Origin: Staphylococcus aureus
GTDB lineage: Bacteria > Bacillota > Bacilli > Staphylococcales > Staphylococcaceae
Direction of reading: 5' to 3'
NCBI RefSeq assembly: GCF_001027105.1
Contig: NZ_CP011526.1
Span: 2,294,001-2,358,000 of the forward strand
Length of the DNA stretch: 64,000 nucleotides
Shown here: piece after piece, positions 36,975 to 46,607 of the stretch
How the letters are laid out: each line of letters begins with the position of its first letter
Numbering within the stretch: position 1 is the stretch's first letter
Notes under the pieces: generated by a model
Database searches by the model: none
What the model saw: the letters and a program-made list of their open reading frames with translations, nothing else
Told to the model about the DNA's origin: nothing
Translations under genes and position numbers: made by a program

Positions 36975-38635
36975 TACTTATCACCTGCTTTATCAATCAT
37001 TGGAATATGAATACCTTTTTCTTTAGCTGTTTGAATAGCGATGTCATAGCCAGCATCAACATGTCGGGCAACACCCATACCTGGGTCAGTCGTCAATACA
37101 CGTTCCAATCTTCTTTCAGCACGCTCTGATCCATCTGCTACAACAACCATACCCGCATGAAGTGAATATCCCATGCCAACACCGCCACCGTGATGGAATG
37201 AAATCCATGAACCACCTGCAGCTGTGTTAATGAGTGCATTCAATACAGCCCAATCACCAACCGCGTCACTACCATCTTTCATACTTTCTGTTTCACGGTT
37301 AGGACTAGCAACTGAACCAGCATCTAAATGGTCTCGTCCAATAACAATTGGTGCTGAAATTTCACCGTCACGTACAAGACGATTTAAAGCTAAGCCCATT
37401 TTCGCTCTTTCTCCATAGCCTAACCAAGCAATACGTGATGGTAGTCCTTGATATGAAATTTTTTCTTCAGCTAAATCAAGCCATCTTAATAACTTTTCAT
37501 TTTCTGGGAAAAGTTTGCGCATTTCTTCATCCGCACGCTCGATATCTTTTGGATCACCACTCAACGCAGCAAAGCGGAATGGCCCTTTACCTTCACAGAA
37601 TAATGGTCTAATGTAAGCTGGTACAAAGCCTGGGAAGTCAAAAGCATTTTTCACTCCGTTATTGAAGGCTACTTGACGAATATTGTTACCATAATCAAAT
37701 GCTACAGCGCCACGTTTTTGGAATTCAAGCATTAATTCAACATGCTTTGCCATTGAAGCTTGTGACAGTTCAACATATTTTTTCGGATCTTTTTCACGCA
37801 ATACTTTCGCTTCTTCTACAGAGTATCCTTGTGGCACATATCCATTTAGCGGATCATGTGCACTTGTTTGGTCAGTAATAATGTCAATTTTAAATCCTTT
37901 TTCTAGAATCGCTTGATGGATGTCTACAGCATTTCCAACTAACCCGATTGATAATCCTTCTCCACGTTCTTTCGCCTCTTCTGCTAATTTTAATGCTTCA
38001 TCTAAATCAGCTGTTTTAACATCACAGTATTTCGTATCAATTCGCTTATCAACACGTGTTTCATCAACATCCACGCAAATTGCTACCCCATGATTCATAG
38101 TAATTGCTAACGGTTGCGCACCACCCATACCACCTAAACCTGCTGTCAGTGTAACAGTGCCTGCTAAATCTCCATTAAAGTGTTGATTACCTAGCTCGGC
38201 AAATGTCTCATAAGTACCTTGCACAATACCTTGAGAACCAATATATATCCAACTACCGGCTGTCATCTGTCCATACATGATTAAACCTTTTTTATCTAAT
38301 TCATTAAAATGATCCCAGTTTGCCCATTCAGGCACTAATACTGAATTTGAAATTAATACACGTGGCGCTTCTTCATGTGTTTTAAATACAGCAACTGGCT
38401 TTCCTGATTGTACTAACATTGTCTCATCTGATTCTAATTCTCGTAACGTTTTCTCTATTGCTTCAAAAGCTTCCCAATTACGTGCTGCTTTTCCAATACC
38501 ACCATAAACAACTAAATCTTCTGGTCTTTCAGCAACTTCTGGGTCTAAATTGTTGTATAACATTCTAAGTACTGCTTCTTGTTCCCAACCTTTACACTCA
38601 ATACTCAAACCTTTTTTTGCTTGAATTTTTCTCAT
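36974..38635 (-). CDS. hutU: Urocanate hydratase
   Basis: A 553-residue NAD+-dependent hydratase converting urocanate to imidazolonepropionate, the second hut step. Highly conserved urocanase features are visible: [18 protein letters not shown] near residue 165, [11 protein letters not shown], and [20 protein letters not shown], with a C-terminal [22 protein letters not shown] precedes the ATG. It heads the hutUI transcript, with a cre site in its promoter and a divergent LysR gene. hutH is not in this window; hutG lies apart at 40716. Confidence 0.96.
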
Positions 38636-38677
38636 AAAATTCGCTCCTGTTCTTTTAAGAAGTTAATTCCACTAAAT

Positions 38678-38691
38678 TTAAAACGCTTACA
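38678..38691. promoter_or_regulatory. CcpA cre site upstream of hutU
   Basis: TTAAAACGCTTACA matches 13 of 14 positions of the cre consensus, about 45 bp upstream of the hutU start codon. Histidine use is CcpA-repressed in Gram-positive bacteria, which supports it. Confidence 0.7.
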
Positions 38692-38794
38692 TTATTATCT
38701 TCAATATTCATTATAGTATGTTAAAATATAGCCAACAAATATAAATAAACTAATTATCCATAGCTTGAATCTATAAATAAAAGGAGCAAAACAC

Positions 38795-39679
38795 ATGAAA
38801 ATTATTCAGTTAGAATACTTCTTGGCTATCGTGAAATATAATAGTTTTACTAAAGCTGCACAATTTTTACATATTAGCCAGCCATCTTTAACTGCTACGA
38901 TTAAAAAAATGGAAGCAGATTTAGGTTATGACTTATTTACACGTTCAACAAAAGACATCAAGATTACCGAAAAAGGAATACAGTTTTATCGTTATGCGAG
39001 CGAATTAGTTCAACAATATCGATCCACGATGGAAAAAATGTATGATTTAAGCGTTACATCAGAACCAAGGATAAAAATTGGGACTCTTGAATCTACGAAT
39101 CAATGGATTGCGAATTTAATTCGAAAGCACCATTCCGACTACCCTGAACAGCAATATCGTTTATATGAAATACATGATAAACATCAATCTATAGAGCAAT
39201 TACTGAATTTTAATATTCATTTAGCTATAACAAATGAAAAAATAACCCACGAAGATATAAGATCCATTCCTTTATATGAGGAATCTTACATTTTATTAGC
39301 ACCCAAGGAAACATTTAAAAATCAAAATTGGGTAGATGTTGAAAATTTGCCACTCATATTACCAAACAAAAATTCTCAAGTGCGCAAACACTTAGATGAC
39401 TATTTTAATAGAAGAAATATTCGTCCAAATGTCGTTGTAGAAACAGATCGATTCGAATCAGCAGTTGGATTTGTTCATCTCGGCTTAGGTTACGCTATCA
39501 TTCCGAGATTTTATTACCAATCATTTCACACGTCTAATTTAGAATATAAAAAAATTCGTCCAAACTTAGGCCGAAAAATTTATATCAATTACCATAAAAA
39601 ACGCAAACACTCCGAACAAGTACATACATTCGTACAACAATGCCAAGATTATTTATATGGACTTTTAGAGGCTCTTTAA
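38795..39679 (+). CDS. LysR-family transcriptional regulator, probable hut regulator
   Basis: A 294-residue LysR regulator. The N-terminal winged HTH (about residues 1-60) contains SFTKAAQFLHISQPSLTATI; the C-terminal part is the substrate-binding domain. It is divergent from hutU with 159 bp between the start codons, the usual arrangement for a LysR protein controlling its neighbour, so histidine or urocanate sensing is a reasonable inference. Its terminator hairpin includes the last codons and the first unit of the tandem repeat array downstream. Confidence 0.88.
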   Translation: MKIIQLEYFLAIVKYNSFTKAAQFLHISQPSLTATIKKMEADLGYDLFTRSTKDIKITEKGIQFYRYASELVQQYRSTMEKMYDLSVTSEPRIKIGTLESTNQWIANLIRKHHSDYPEQQYRLYEIHDKHQSIEQLLNFNIHLAITNEKITHEDIRSIPLYEESYILLAPKETFKNQNWVDVENLPLILPNKNSQVRKHLDDYFNRRNIRPNVVVETDRFESAVGFVHLGLGYAIIPRFYYQSFHTSNLEYKKIRPNLGRKIYINYHKKRKHSEQVHTFVQQCQDYLYGLLEAL

Positions 39680-39956
39680 CTTAAGTTATTAGAGCCTCTT
39701 ATGCAGTTGCTCAGTCAACTGTATACCTTTTGCCTTTAACTTAAGTTATTAGAGCCTCTTATGCAGTTGCGTAGTCAACTGTATACCTTTTTCCTTTAAC
39801 TTAAGTTATTAGAGCCTCTTATGCAGTTGCTCAGTCAACTGTATACCTTTTGCCTTTAACTTAAGTTATTAGTGCCTCTTATGTAGTTGCGTAGTCAACT
39901 GTATACCTTTTGCCTTTAACTTAAGTTATTAGAGCCTCTTATGCAGTTGCGCAGGT
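39667..39956. repeat. 60-bp tandem repeat array, about 4.7 copies
   Basis: Five near-identical units with an exact period of 60 bp, each containing TTTAACTTAAGTTATTAG, GCCTCTTATGCAGTTGC and CAGTCAACTGTATACC. Copies differ at a few positions; copies 1 and 3 share TCAG where copies 2 and 4 share GTAG. The last copy is truncated after GCAGTTGCGCAG. The left edge overlaps the LysR gene terminator (AGAGGCTCT with AGAGCCTCT), so duplications carried the right terminator arm along. Confidence 0.95.
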
Positions 39957-40040
39957 CATCGTATAAAAATTAATGACGTCATTTCAAAAATCGATACAAA
40001 AATAATTTATTATAAAAATTCTAAGAAAGAAGTGAAGCAG

Positions 40041-40460
40041 ATGTTAAAATCTATTAATCATATATGCTTTTCAGTCAGAAATTTAAACGATTCAATACAT
40101 TTTTATAGAGATATTTTACTTGGGAAATTGCTATTGACTGGTAAAAAAACTGCTTATTTTGAGCTTGCAGGCCTATGGATTGCTTTAAATGAAGAAAAAG
40201 ATATACCACGTAATGAAATTCACTTTTCATATACACATATAGCTTTCACTATAGATGACAGCGAATTTAAATATTGGCATCAGAGGTTAAAAGATAATAA
40301 CGTGAATATTTTAGAAGGAAGAGTTAGAGATATTAGAGATAGACAATCAATTTACTTTACCGACCCTGATGGTCATAAGCTAGAATTACATACTGGCACA
40401 CTTGAGAACAGATTAAATTATTATAAAGAGGCTAAACCACATATGACATTTTACAAATAA
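40041..40460 (+). CDS. fosB: Metallothiol transferase FosB, fosfomycin resistance
   Basis: A 139-residue vicinal-oxygen-chelate enzyme that adds bacillithiol (or cysteine) to fosfomycin and inactivates it. The three metal ligands His7, His66 and Glu115 fall exactly at the positions known for FosB, and Cys9 is present. The start at 40041 has a GAAAGAAGTGAA Shine-Dalgarno region; a GTG three codons earlier gives a longer frame but would move the ligands out of register with family numbering. It sits between the tandem repeat and hutG, interrupting the hut genes. It is chromosomal, with no mobile element beside it. Confidence 0.95.
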   Translation: MLKSINHICFSVRNLNDSIHFYRDILLGKLLLTGKKTAYFELAGLWIALNEEKDIPRNEIHFSYTHIAFTIDDSEFKYWHQRLKDNNVNILEGRVRDIRDRQSIYFTDPDGHKLELHTGTLENRLNYYKEAKPHMTFYK

Positions 40461-40578
40461 GGTGTCATTATAAAAAGGCCTCTTGAACTCCGTTAAAATT
40501 TTAATTAATTATTATATAATAAGAGAACTTTTCAAACAATACAGTTGTTATTTTTGCTATTTCAACAAACATAAATAA

Positions 40579-40626
40579 GCAGTAAGATGACTACAACTTA
40601 AGAGTCTTCTTACTGCAATTATTTTT
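40579..40626 (+). terminator. Terminator downstream of fosB
   Basis: GCAGTAAGATGACT pairs with AGTCTTCTTACTGC with one mismatch, followed by AATTATTTTT. Confidence 0.7.
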
Positions 40627-40715
40627 CAAATATATCAACGTTAATATAACTTCTATTAAGAAATACTCACATTCTGCCCTGCAATGCAAATCTCGTCACA
40701 TATAAATATTTTTAA

Positions 40716-41651
40716 TTATTTTAAAAAATGATGCACTAAATTAGCAACGAGCTTAGCAGTTCTATTGTCAGCGTCATATGTTGGATTCATCTCAGCAATA
40801 CTAACTGAAGACACCTTATCACTTGGAATAATACGTTTTGCTAATTCAAGAACAGTATGTGGATACAAACCTAACACTGCCGGCGCACTTACCCCAGGCG
40901 CAAACGCACTATCAATGACATCCATACAAATCGTAAACATAATGACATCATGTTCATGTACAAAACGTTCAATCATATCTTTAATTGTTGGTGATACGTG
41001 ACTCAATAATTCATCTGCAAAGACATAATCAATCTTTTTCTCTTTAGCATAATCAAATAAACTTTGCGTATTACCACCTTGAGCAATACCAAGCACTAAA
41101 TAATCTGTGTTTTCATCTTCTTCTAAAATTTGTCTAAAGCTCGTTCCAGATGTAGATTGTTGTTCAGCACGTGTATCAAAATGCGCATCAATATTTATCA
41201 CACCAATAGATTGTGTTGGATAGACTTTACGTGTTGCTAAATATTGAGCATACGCAATATCATGTCCACCACCTAATAAAAATGTTTGTCTATGATTAGC
41301 AATTGACTTCGCTGCAAGCATAGCAAATTCTTTTTGAGTATCAATTAATTCCTCATGATCATGATAAACATTTCCGTAATCGACTAAAGTTTCACATTGA
41401 TTCAAATCCGGCAAACCTGCAAATGCTTGTTTAATCGCATCTGGTCCTTCTTTTGCACCAATGCGCCCCTTGTTTAAAGCAACACCTTTGTCAACAGCAT
41501 AGCCTAATATACCGACCCCTGATGGCATACTACTCTTTTCCAGCTTAGACAAATCTTCAAATGTTACTGTTTGAAAATGTCTAAATTTTTTCGGGTCTGT
41601 TTCACTATCTAACCTTCCAGTCCATAAATTTGGTTCACCTTGCTTGTACAC
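40716..41651 (-). CDS. hutG: Formimidoylglutamase (histidine degradation)
   Basis: A 311-residue manganese ureohydrolase of the arginase fold, releasing formamide from N-formimino-glutamate to give glutamate, the last hut step. The metal ligands are complete: His130 (GGGHD), Asp155/His157/Asp159 (NIDAHFD) and Asp244/Asp247 (CMDVID). The start is GTG at 41651 behind GAGGGGGA. It is separated from hutUI by the LysR gene, the repeat and fosB, so it needs its own promoter. Confidence 0.95.
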   Translation of the reverse strand: MYKQGEPNLWTGRLDSETDPKKFRHFQTVTFEDLSKLEKSSMPSGVGILGYAVDKGVALNKGRIGAKEGPDAIKQAFAGLPDLNQCETLVDYGNVYHDHEELIDTQKEFAMLAAKSIANHRQTFLLGGGHDIAYAQYLATRKVYPTQSIGVINIDAHFDTRAEQQSTSGTSFRQILEEDENTDYLVLGIAQGGNTQSLFDYAKEKKIDYVFADELLSHVSPTIKDMIERFVHEHDVIMFTICMDVIDSAFAPGVSAPAVLGLYPHTVLELAKRIIPSDKVSSVSIAEMNPTYDADNRTAKLVANLVHHFLK

Positions 41652-41940
41652 AGCATTTCCCCCTCTTATTTATGTGGCTTATTAACAATTAAAGTATAAC
41701 GTATAGGAAATTTTGAATTCAATTCATAGTTAAATCCGTATCTTAAAAATACTTATCTACATTACTTTTACCCCTATTTTCTATGTAATAACGAATACTT
41801 AGCTGATTTATGTTAATAAAATACGTCAAGACTATTACATTTTCATTAATATTGACATAGACAATTTATCTCTCGGCTTGTAATATGTATAATTGTTACT
41901 AAAAGATATTTTGCTTGTTACCTAATGGAGGTTACATATA

Positions 41941-43200
41941 ATGAAGAACAATAAAATTTCTGGTTTTCAATGGGCAATGACGATTTTCGTCTTCTTTGTC
42001 ATTACAATGGCGTTATCCATTATGCTCAGAGATTTCCAGTCTATAATTGGTGTCAAACACTTTATATTTGAAGTTACAGATCTAGCACCATTAATTGCTG
42101 CAATCATTTGTATACTCGTTTTCAAATATAAAAAGGTCCAACTTGCAGGTTTAAAATTCTCAATCAGCCTGAAAGTAATTGAACGTCTATTGCTAGCTTT
42201 AATTTTACCTTTAATTATTCTAATTATTGGTATGTACAGCTTTAATACATTTGCAGATAGCTTTATTTTATTACAATCAACAGGCTTATCAGTACCTATT
42301 ACACACATTCTGATTGGACATATTCTGATGGCGTTCGTAGTAGAATTCGGATTCCGTTCATACTTACAAAATATTGTTGAAACGAAAATGAACACGTTCT
42401 TTGCAAGTATTGTTGTTGGTTTGATGTATTCAGTTTTCTCAGCAAATACAACTTATGGTACAGAATTTGCTGCTTATAACTTCCTTTATACATTCTCATT
42501 CTCTATGATTCTTGGTGAATTAATTAGAGCGACTAAAGGACGTACAATTTATATTGCAACGACATTCCATGCTTCAATGACATTCGGACTTATTTTCTTG
42601 TTTAGCGAAGAAATCGGCGATCTATTTTCAATCAAAGTCATCGCCATTTCAACAGCAATCGTTGCAGTAGGATACATTGGTTTAAGCTTAATTATCCGAG
42701 GTATTGCATATTTAACAACAAGACGAAACCTTGAAGAACTTGAGCCTAATAATTATTTAGACCATGTCAATGACGATGAAGAAACTAATCATACTGAGGC
42801 TGAAAAATCTTCTTCAAATATTAAAGATGCTGAAAAAACAGGTGTAGCTACTGCATCAACGGTTGGTGTTGCTAAAAATGATACTGAAAATACAGTGGCT
42901 GACGAACCAAGCATTCATGAAGGTACTGAAAAAACAGAACCTCAACATCACATAGGTAATCAAACTGAATCTAATCATGATGAAGATCATGACATCACTT
43001 CGGAGTCAGTAGAATCAGCAGAATCAGTTAAACAAGCACCACAAAGTGACGATTTAACAAACGATTCAAATGAAGATGAAATAGAGCAATCATTAAAAGA
43101 ACCTGCGACTTATAAAGAAGACAGACGTTCATCAGTTGTAATTGATGCAGAAAAACATATCGAAAAAACTGAAGAACAATCTTCAGATAAAAACAAATAA
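41941..43200 (+). CDS. lyrA: Lysostaphin resistance protein A / SpdC
   Basis: A 419-residue membrane protein. The N-terminal 260 residues carry about eight membrane segments of the CPBP (Abi) fold; the active-site Glu pair is degenerate ([10 protein letters not shown] instead of EExxxR), so protease activity is doubtful. The C-terminal 155 residues are highly charged, rich in Glu, Asp, Ser and Thr, and probably disordered in the cytoplasm. LyrA/SpdC affects lysostaphin susceptibility and surface protein display and interacts with WalK. GGAGGT precedes the ATG. It is monocistronic, with a strong terminator. Confidence 0.94.
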
Positions 43201-43205
43201 TAACA

Positions 43206-43255
43206 AAGCGCTTGCTAGTACCTCTTAAAAAGATGATGCTAGCAAGCGCTTTTCT
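43206..43255. terminator. Bidirectional terminator between lyrA and rpiA
   Basis: AAAGCGCTTGCTAG pairs perfectly with CTAGCAAGCGCTTT, with A and T flanks on both sides. Confidence 0.9.
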
Positions 43256-43265
43256 ATACTATATA

Positions 43266-43952
43266 TTATTTTTCTAAAATTTTAACACCCTCTTGAGTGC
43301 CTACAATAACTTGATCTGCCATATCTAAGAAGTATCCTGTCTCAAACACACCTGTCAGATGAATTAAATACTCATGGAACTTATATGGGTCAATTCCTTT
43401 TGGTAACTTACAATCTAAAATATAATTGCCATTATCAGTTATAAATGCGACATCTTCGTTTACACGACGTTCTACTTTTATATCAGCGTATGATTCAATT
43501 TTACGTAATATGTGATACCAGTTAAATTTATCCACCTCTACTGGTAACTTAAACGTCTCACCTAAGTATTGAACTATTTTCGTTTCATCGACAACCACAA
43601 CAAAACGCGATGCCATTTCATCTATAACTTTCTCTCTGAACAGCGCACCACCGCCACCTTTAATTATATTTAAAGATGGATCTACTTCATCAGCACCATC
43701 AATTGCTAAGTCGATATGATCAACATCATTGATTTCACATATTTTAATACCTAATTCTTTTGCTAAAAATGCAATTTTATTAGAAGTGCATACACCTGTA
43801 ATATTGTAACCACGTTCTTTAATTAGTTGCGCCATTTGAGGTAAGAGTAATTCCATTGTACTTCCTGTACCAATTCCCAGCGTCATGTCACCATTGATTT
43901 GACTTAAAACATCATTTAATGTCATTAACTTGAGTGCTTTGACATCTTTCAT
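43266..43952 (-). CDS. rpiA: Ribose-5-phosphate isomerase A
   Basis: A 228-residue enzyme of the pentose phosphate pathway, interconverting ribose 5-phosphate and ribulose 5-phosphate. Conserved motifs are intact: GIGTGSTM (phosphate loop), DGADEVDPSLNIIKGGGGAL with the catalytic Asp, and LPVEV. AGGGAGGCT precedes the ATG. It is a single gene, convergent with lyrA. RpiR-family regulators elsewhere in the window respond to sugar phosphates of this pathway, but no direct link to this promoter is visible. Confidence 0.96.
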   Translation of the reverse strand: MKDVKALKLMTLNDVLSQINGDMTLGIGTGSTMELLLPQMAQLIKERGYNITGVCTSNKIAFLAKELGIKICEINDVDHIDLAIDGADEVDPSLNIIKGGGGALFREKVIDEMASRFVVVVDETKIVQYLGETFKLPVEVDKFNWYHILRKIESYADIKVERRVNEDVAFITDNGNYILDCKLPKGIDPYKFHEYLIHLTGVFETGYFLDMADQVIVGTQEGVKILEK

Positions 43953-44125
43953 GAAGGTAGCCTCCCATATTTATGTAATCTATTCAATTCATATTTTACA
44001 TGACTCGTATAAATTAACATACCCTTATTTCTAACATTTTTTTAAACATATCAATCAGAATTTACAATTCTAAAAATGTTTTATAGTACAATATATTTTA
44101 AATAATACTCGTTAAGGAGAATGAT

Positions 44126-44779
44126 ATGATATCAATTCACGCAATTTCGACAGGAAAAATCCAAGATTTGCCTTATAGCTCGAAAAGACCGATGCGCTCT
44201 GCTTTAGATAAAACTAAGATTTCACAAACAACATGGTTATCTTCAACTGGTTTCACTGGTGATGAACAGGCTTATAAAGATCATGGTGGACCACATAAAG
44301 CAGTTTGTGGGTTTAGTAAGCATAATTATGCACTGTATCAAGATGATTTACCTACACTACCTACTCATGCGATGTTTGGAGAGAATTTAACATTTGATTA
44401 TTTAGACGAATCTGATGTTTACTTTGGTAATCAATATCGTTTAGGTGAAGCGTTAATTGAGGTTTCTGAAATTAGAGAACCATACTGGAAAATTCAAGCA
44501 AAATATAATATTCCTGATTTAGTGAAGCGCATGTCTACATCTGGTAAAACAGGTTTCTATTTCCGGGTATTAAAACAAGGCTATGTATCTCCAAATGATC
44601 AGCTTTACTTAATACAAGAAGCACCAATCGAACATCGTTTATCTGTACAACAGCTTAATGACCTTTATTATAATGATAGACAAAATCAAGATATGTTACG
44701 ATATGCACTAAACAATCCATTTCTGTCACCAACAAGACGCGATAAACTTCAAAAAATGTATAACAGAACATTGAAATAA
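44126..44779 (+). CDS. MOSC-domain protein (YiiM type)
   Basis: A 217-residue protein with a MOSC beta-barrel domain at about residues 25-150: GFTGDEQAYKDHGGPHKAVC is the characteristic stretch, with GENLTFD and EPYWKI following. The C-terminal 60 residues are the 3-alpha domain of YiiM proteins. E. coli YiiM reduces 6-N-hydroxylaminopurine using molybdenum cofactor; the conserved Cys in HKAVCGF may hold the cofactor. AAGGAGA precedes the ATG. A terminator follows. Confidence 0.87.
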   Translation: MISIHAISTGKIQDLPYSSKRPMRSALDKTKISQTTWLSSTGFTGDEQAYKDHGGPHKAVCGFSKHNYALYQDDLPTLPTHAMFGENLTFDYLDESDVYFGNQYRLGEALIEVSEIREPYWKIQAKYNIPDLVKRMSTSGKTGFYFRVLKQGYVSPNDQLYLIQEAPIEHRLSVQQLNDLYYNDRQNQDMLRYALNNPFLSPTRRDKLQKMYNRTLK

Positions 44780-44818
44780 TTACCTTTCATTATAAGTGTT
44801 AAATGAACTTTTCAAAAC

Positions 44819-44893
44819 AAAAAGGAATCAACTTACACATCGTTTGTATAATAGTCTTATCTATAACCACTGATGCTATTGATTCCTTTTTTA
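44819..44893 (+). terminator. Terminator of the MOSC gene
   Basis: AAAAGGAATCA pairs with TGATTCCTTTT at the ends of a longer folded region, followed by TTATG. A small frame (44803-44991) across it has no Shine-Dalgarno and is rejected. Confidence 0.7.
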
Positions 44894-45014
44894 TGTTATA
44901 TATTTTCTTTATTTCAAACTGTATATTAATGATGTCACTTCATTTGATACGATTCTTGATAACCTATTCAAAATTCCGCCAAATAACATAAATATTATAT
45001 AAATGCCGATACTT

Positions 45015-46034
45015 TTAATCATTTTCTACTTTTTCTTCGATACGGAAACTTGTTTTCGAATTGAACACTTCACCAGCTTTTAAAATTGACGGTGCTTTTT
45101 CACCATATAAATTAATATCATTTGGTAAAAATTGTGTTTCTAATGTAAAGCCAGAATGTGGTTTATAAATATTAAATGGACTATCCCACTCATCAGGCTG
45201 GTTAAAAGTAAAGAACACAACATGAGGCATATCTGTATCGACCTCTAACATAAATTCATGATTTTCAACATACATTTTATGTTCACCAACTGTAAATGGG
45301 TGATCGAGACCACCAAAACGTGTCATTTGTTGGCTTAATTGCGCATGTTGTGATGTAAAAATATCACTCAATTTTATCTTGTTATCTTCAAACACTTCAT
45401 GTAAATCTAGAATATCACCTGTAACAATATTTCGCTCATCTAATACATACATATCTAATTGATTACTTGAAATGCGATGATTATCAACGACATTATTATC
45501 TCGATTCAAATTGAAGTACACATGATTCGTAGGACTAAACAATGTGTCTTCTGATGCAACTGCTTCGTATTCAATCGACCATTGGTGATCCGCATCATAA
45601 ATATGTGTAATCGTCACATCGATATCACCCGGGAAATGATCATCAGCTGATTTCAACACCGTCTTAAATATAACTTTAATTTGAGCAATTTCATTTCTAA
45701 TTTCATAATCAAATAACTTATTGTCCAAACCATGACATCCACCATGTAAATGATGTTCACCGTTGTTTTTTTCTAACTGATATTCTTTACCTTTCAACTT
45801 AAATTTAGCATTATCAATTCTACCGCTATATCTTCCTATAGAAGCACCAAATTTAAAAGGATTACTATGATAAAATTCATCCGCTTCAACAACATTTCCA
45901 AGAACAATATTATTATCATGATATTTCCAAGACACTACTCTTGCTCCATAATTCGTAAAAATAATTTTAGTTTCATCATTATCAATTTTGATTAAATCTA
46001 CACCTTGTCTTTGGTGCTCAACTTCAACTATCAT
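45015..46034 (-). CDS. galM: Aldose 1-epimerase (mutarotase)
   Basis: A 339-residue enzyme interconverting alpha and beta anomers of hexoses. Typical stretches are GASIGRYSGRID, GEHHLHGGCHGLD with catalytic histidine, NHVYFNLN and the C-terminal LETQFLPNDIN with catalytic glutamate. AAGGGAGAA precedes the ATG. It starts 29 bp after the UPF0060 gene on the same strand, so they are probably cotranscribed. It is not next to Leloir-pathway genes, so the natural sugar is not indicated. Confidence 0.9.
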   Translation of the reverse strand: MIVEVEHQRQGVDLIKIDNDETKIIFTNYGARVVSWKYHDNNIVLGNVVEADEFYHSNPFKFGASIGRYSGRIDNAKFKLKGKEYQLEKNNGEHHLHGGCHGLDNKLFDYEIRNEIAQIKVIFKTVLKSADDHFPGDIDVTITHIYDADHQWSIEYEAVASEDTLFSPTNHVYFNLNRDNNVVDNHRISSNQLDMYVLDERNIVTGDILDLHEVFEDNKIKLSDIFTSQHAQLSQQMTRFGGLDHPFTVGEHKMYVENHEFMLEVDTDMPHVVFFTFNQPDEWDSPFNIYKPHSGFTLETQFLPNDINLYGEKAPSILKAGEVFNSKTSFRIEEKVEND

Positions 46035-46063
46035 TTTTACTTCTCCCTTCTAACCACAAGTGT

Positions 46064-46390
46064 TCAAGCTCTGCTGGGTAGCAACATTACTAAAACACCT
46101 ACAATACAAATGATTGCACCGATAACATCATATTTATCTGGCATTTGTTTATCTACGACCATCGCAAAAATCAAACTCATGATGATAAATACGCCACCAT
46201 ATGCTGCATATACTCTTCCGAATGATGGAAATGATTGAAATGTCGCAATGACACCATATAACATGAGTATCGCACCGCCTATTAGCCCAACAAGTGAAGA
46301 CTGTCCTTCCCTAAGCCACAGCCAAATCAGGTATCCCCCACCTATTTCACATAAGCCAGCTAATATAAATATAAAAATCGGATATAACAT
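46064..46390 (-). CDS. UPF0060 (YnfA-like) membrane protein
   Basis: A 108-residue protein with four membrane segments, the size and layout of the YnfA/UPF0060 family, which resembles small multidrug resistance pumps. Signature: [18 protein letters not shown] near the N-terminus and [12 protein letters not shown] in the middle. Transport function is inferred from the family. It sits just upstream of galM. Confidence 0.9.
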
Positions 46391-46540
46391 GAAATCACTC
46401 CATCACACATTTGCTATCAATAATCTATCGGCTACATATCATTTGTTTACATTTCTTCTTACTTCACATTCCCATTTTAAAAAGTTCGTTTTCACATTCA
46501 TATTGTACACTTTTTTAGACATTATTCTATAGCTAAATAT

Positions 46541-46600
46541 AAAAAAATAAGAGTAACACGCTTTCATCATCATTTTATATGATAAATGTGTGTCACTCTC
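46541..46600 (-). terminator. Terminator of the ABC exporter operon
   Basis: GAGTGACACAC pairs with GTGTTACTC with one mismatch, followed leftward by TTATTTTTTT, just past the permease stop. Confidence 0.8.
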
Positions 46601-46607
46601 ATCAATT

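Noticed and set aside
39667..39956. CRISPR array
   Set aside because: The whole 60-bp unit repeats, with no unique spacers and no cas genes; it is a plain tandem repeat.
41852..41893. lyrA promoter built from TTGACA (41852) and TATAAT (41888)
   Set aside because: The two hexamers are 30 bp apart, too far for one sigma-A promoter; the -10 may be real with another -35.
44803..44991. 62-codon hydrophobic frame
   Set aside because: It spans the MOSC terminator hairpin and has no ribosome binding site.
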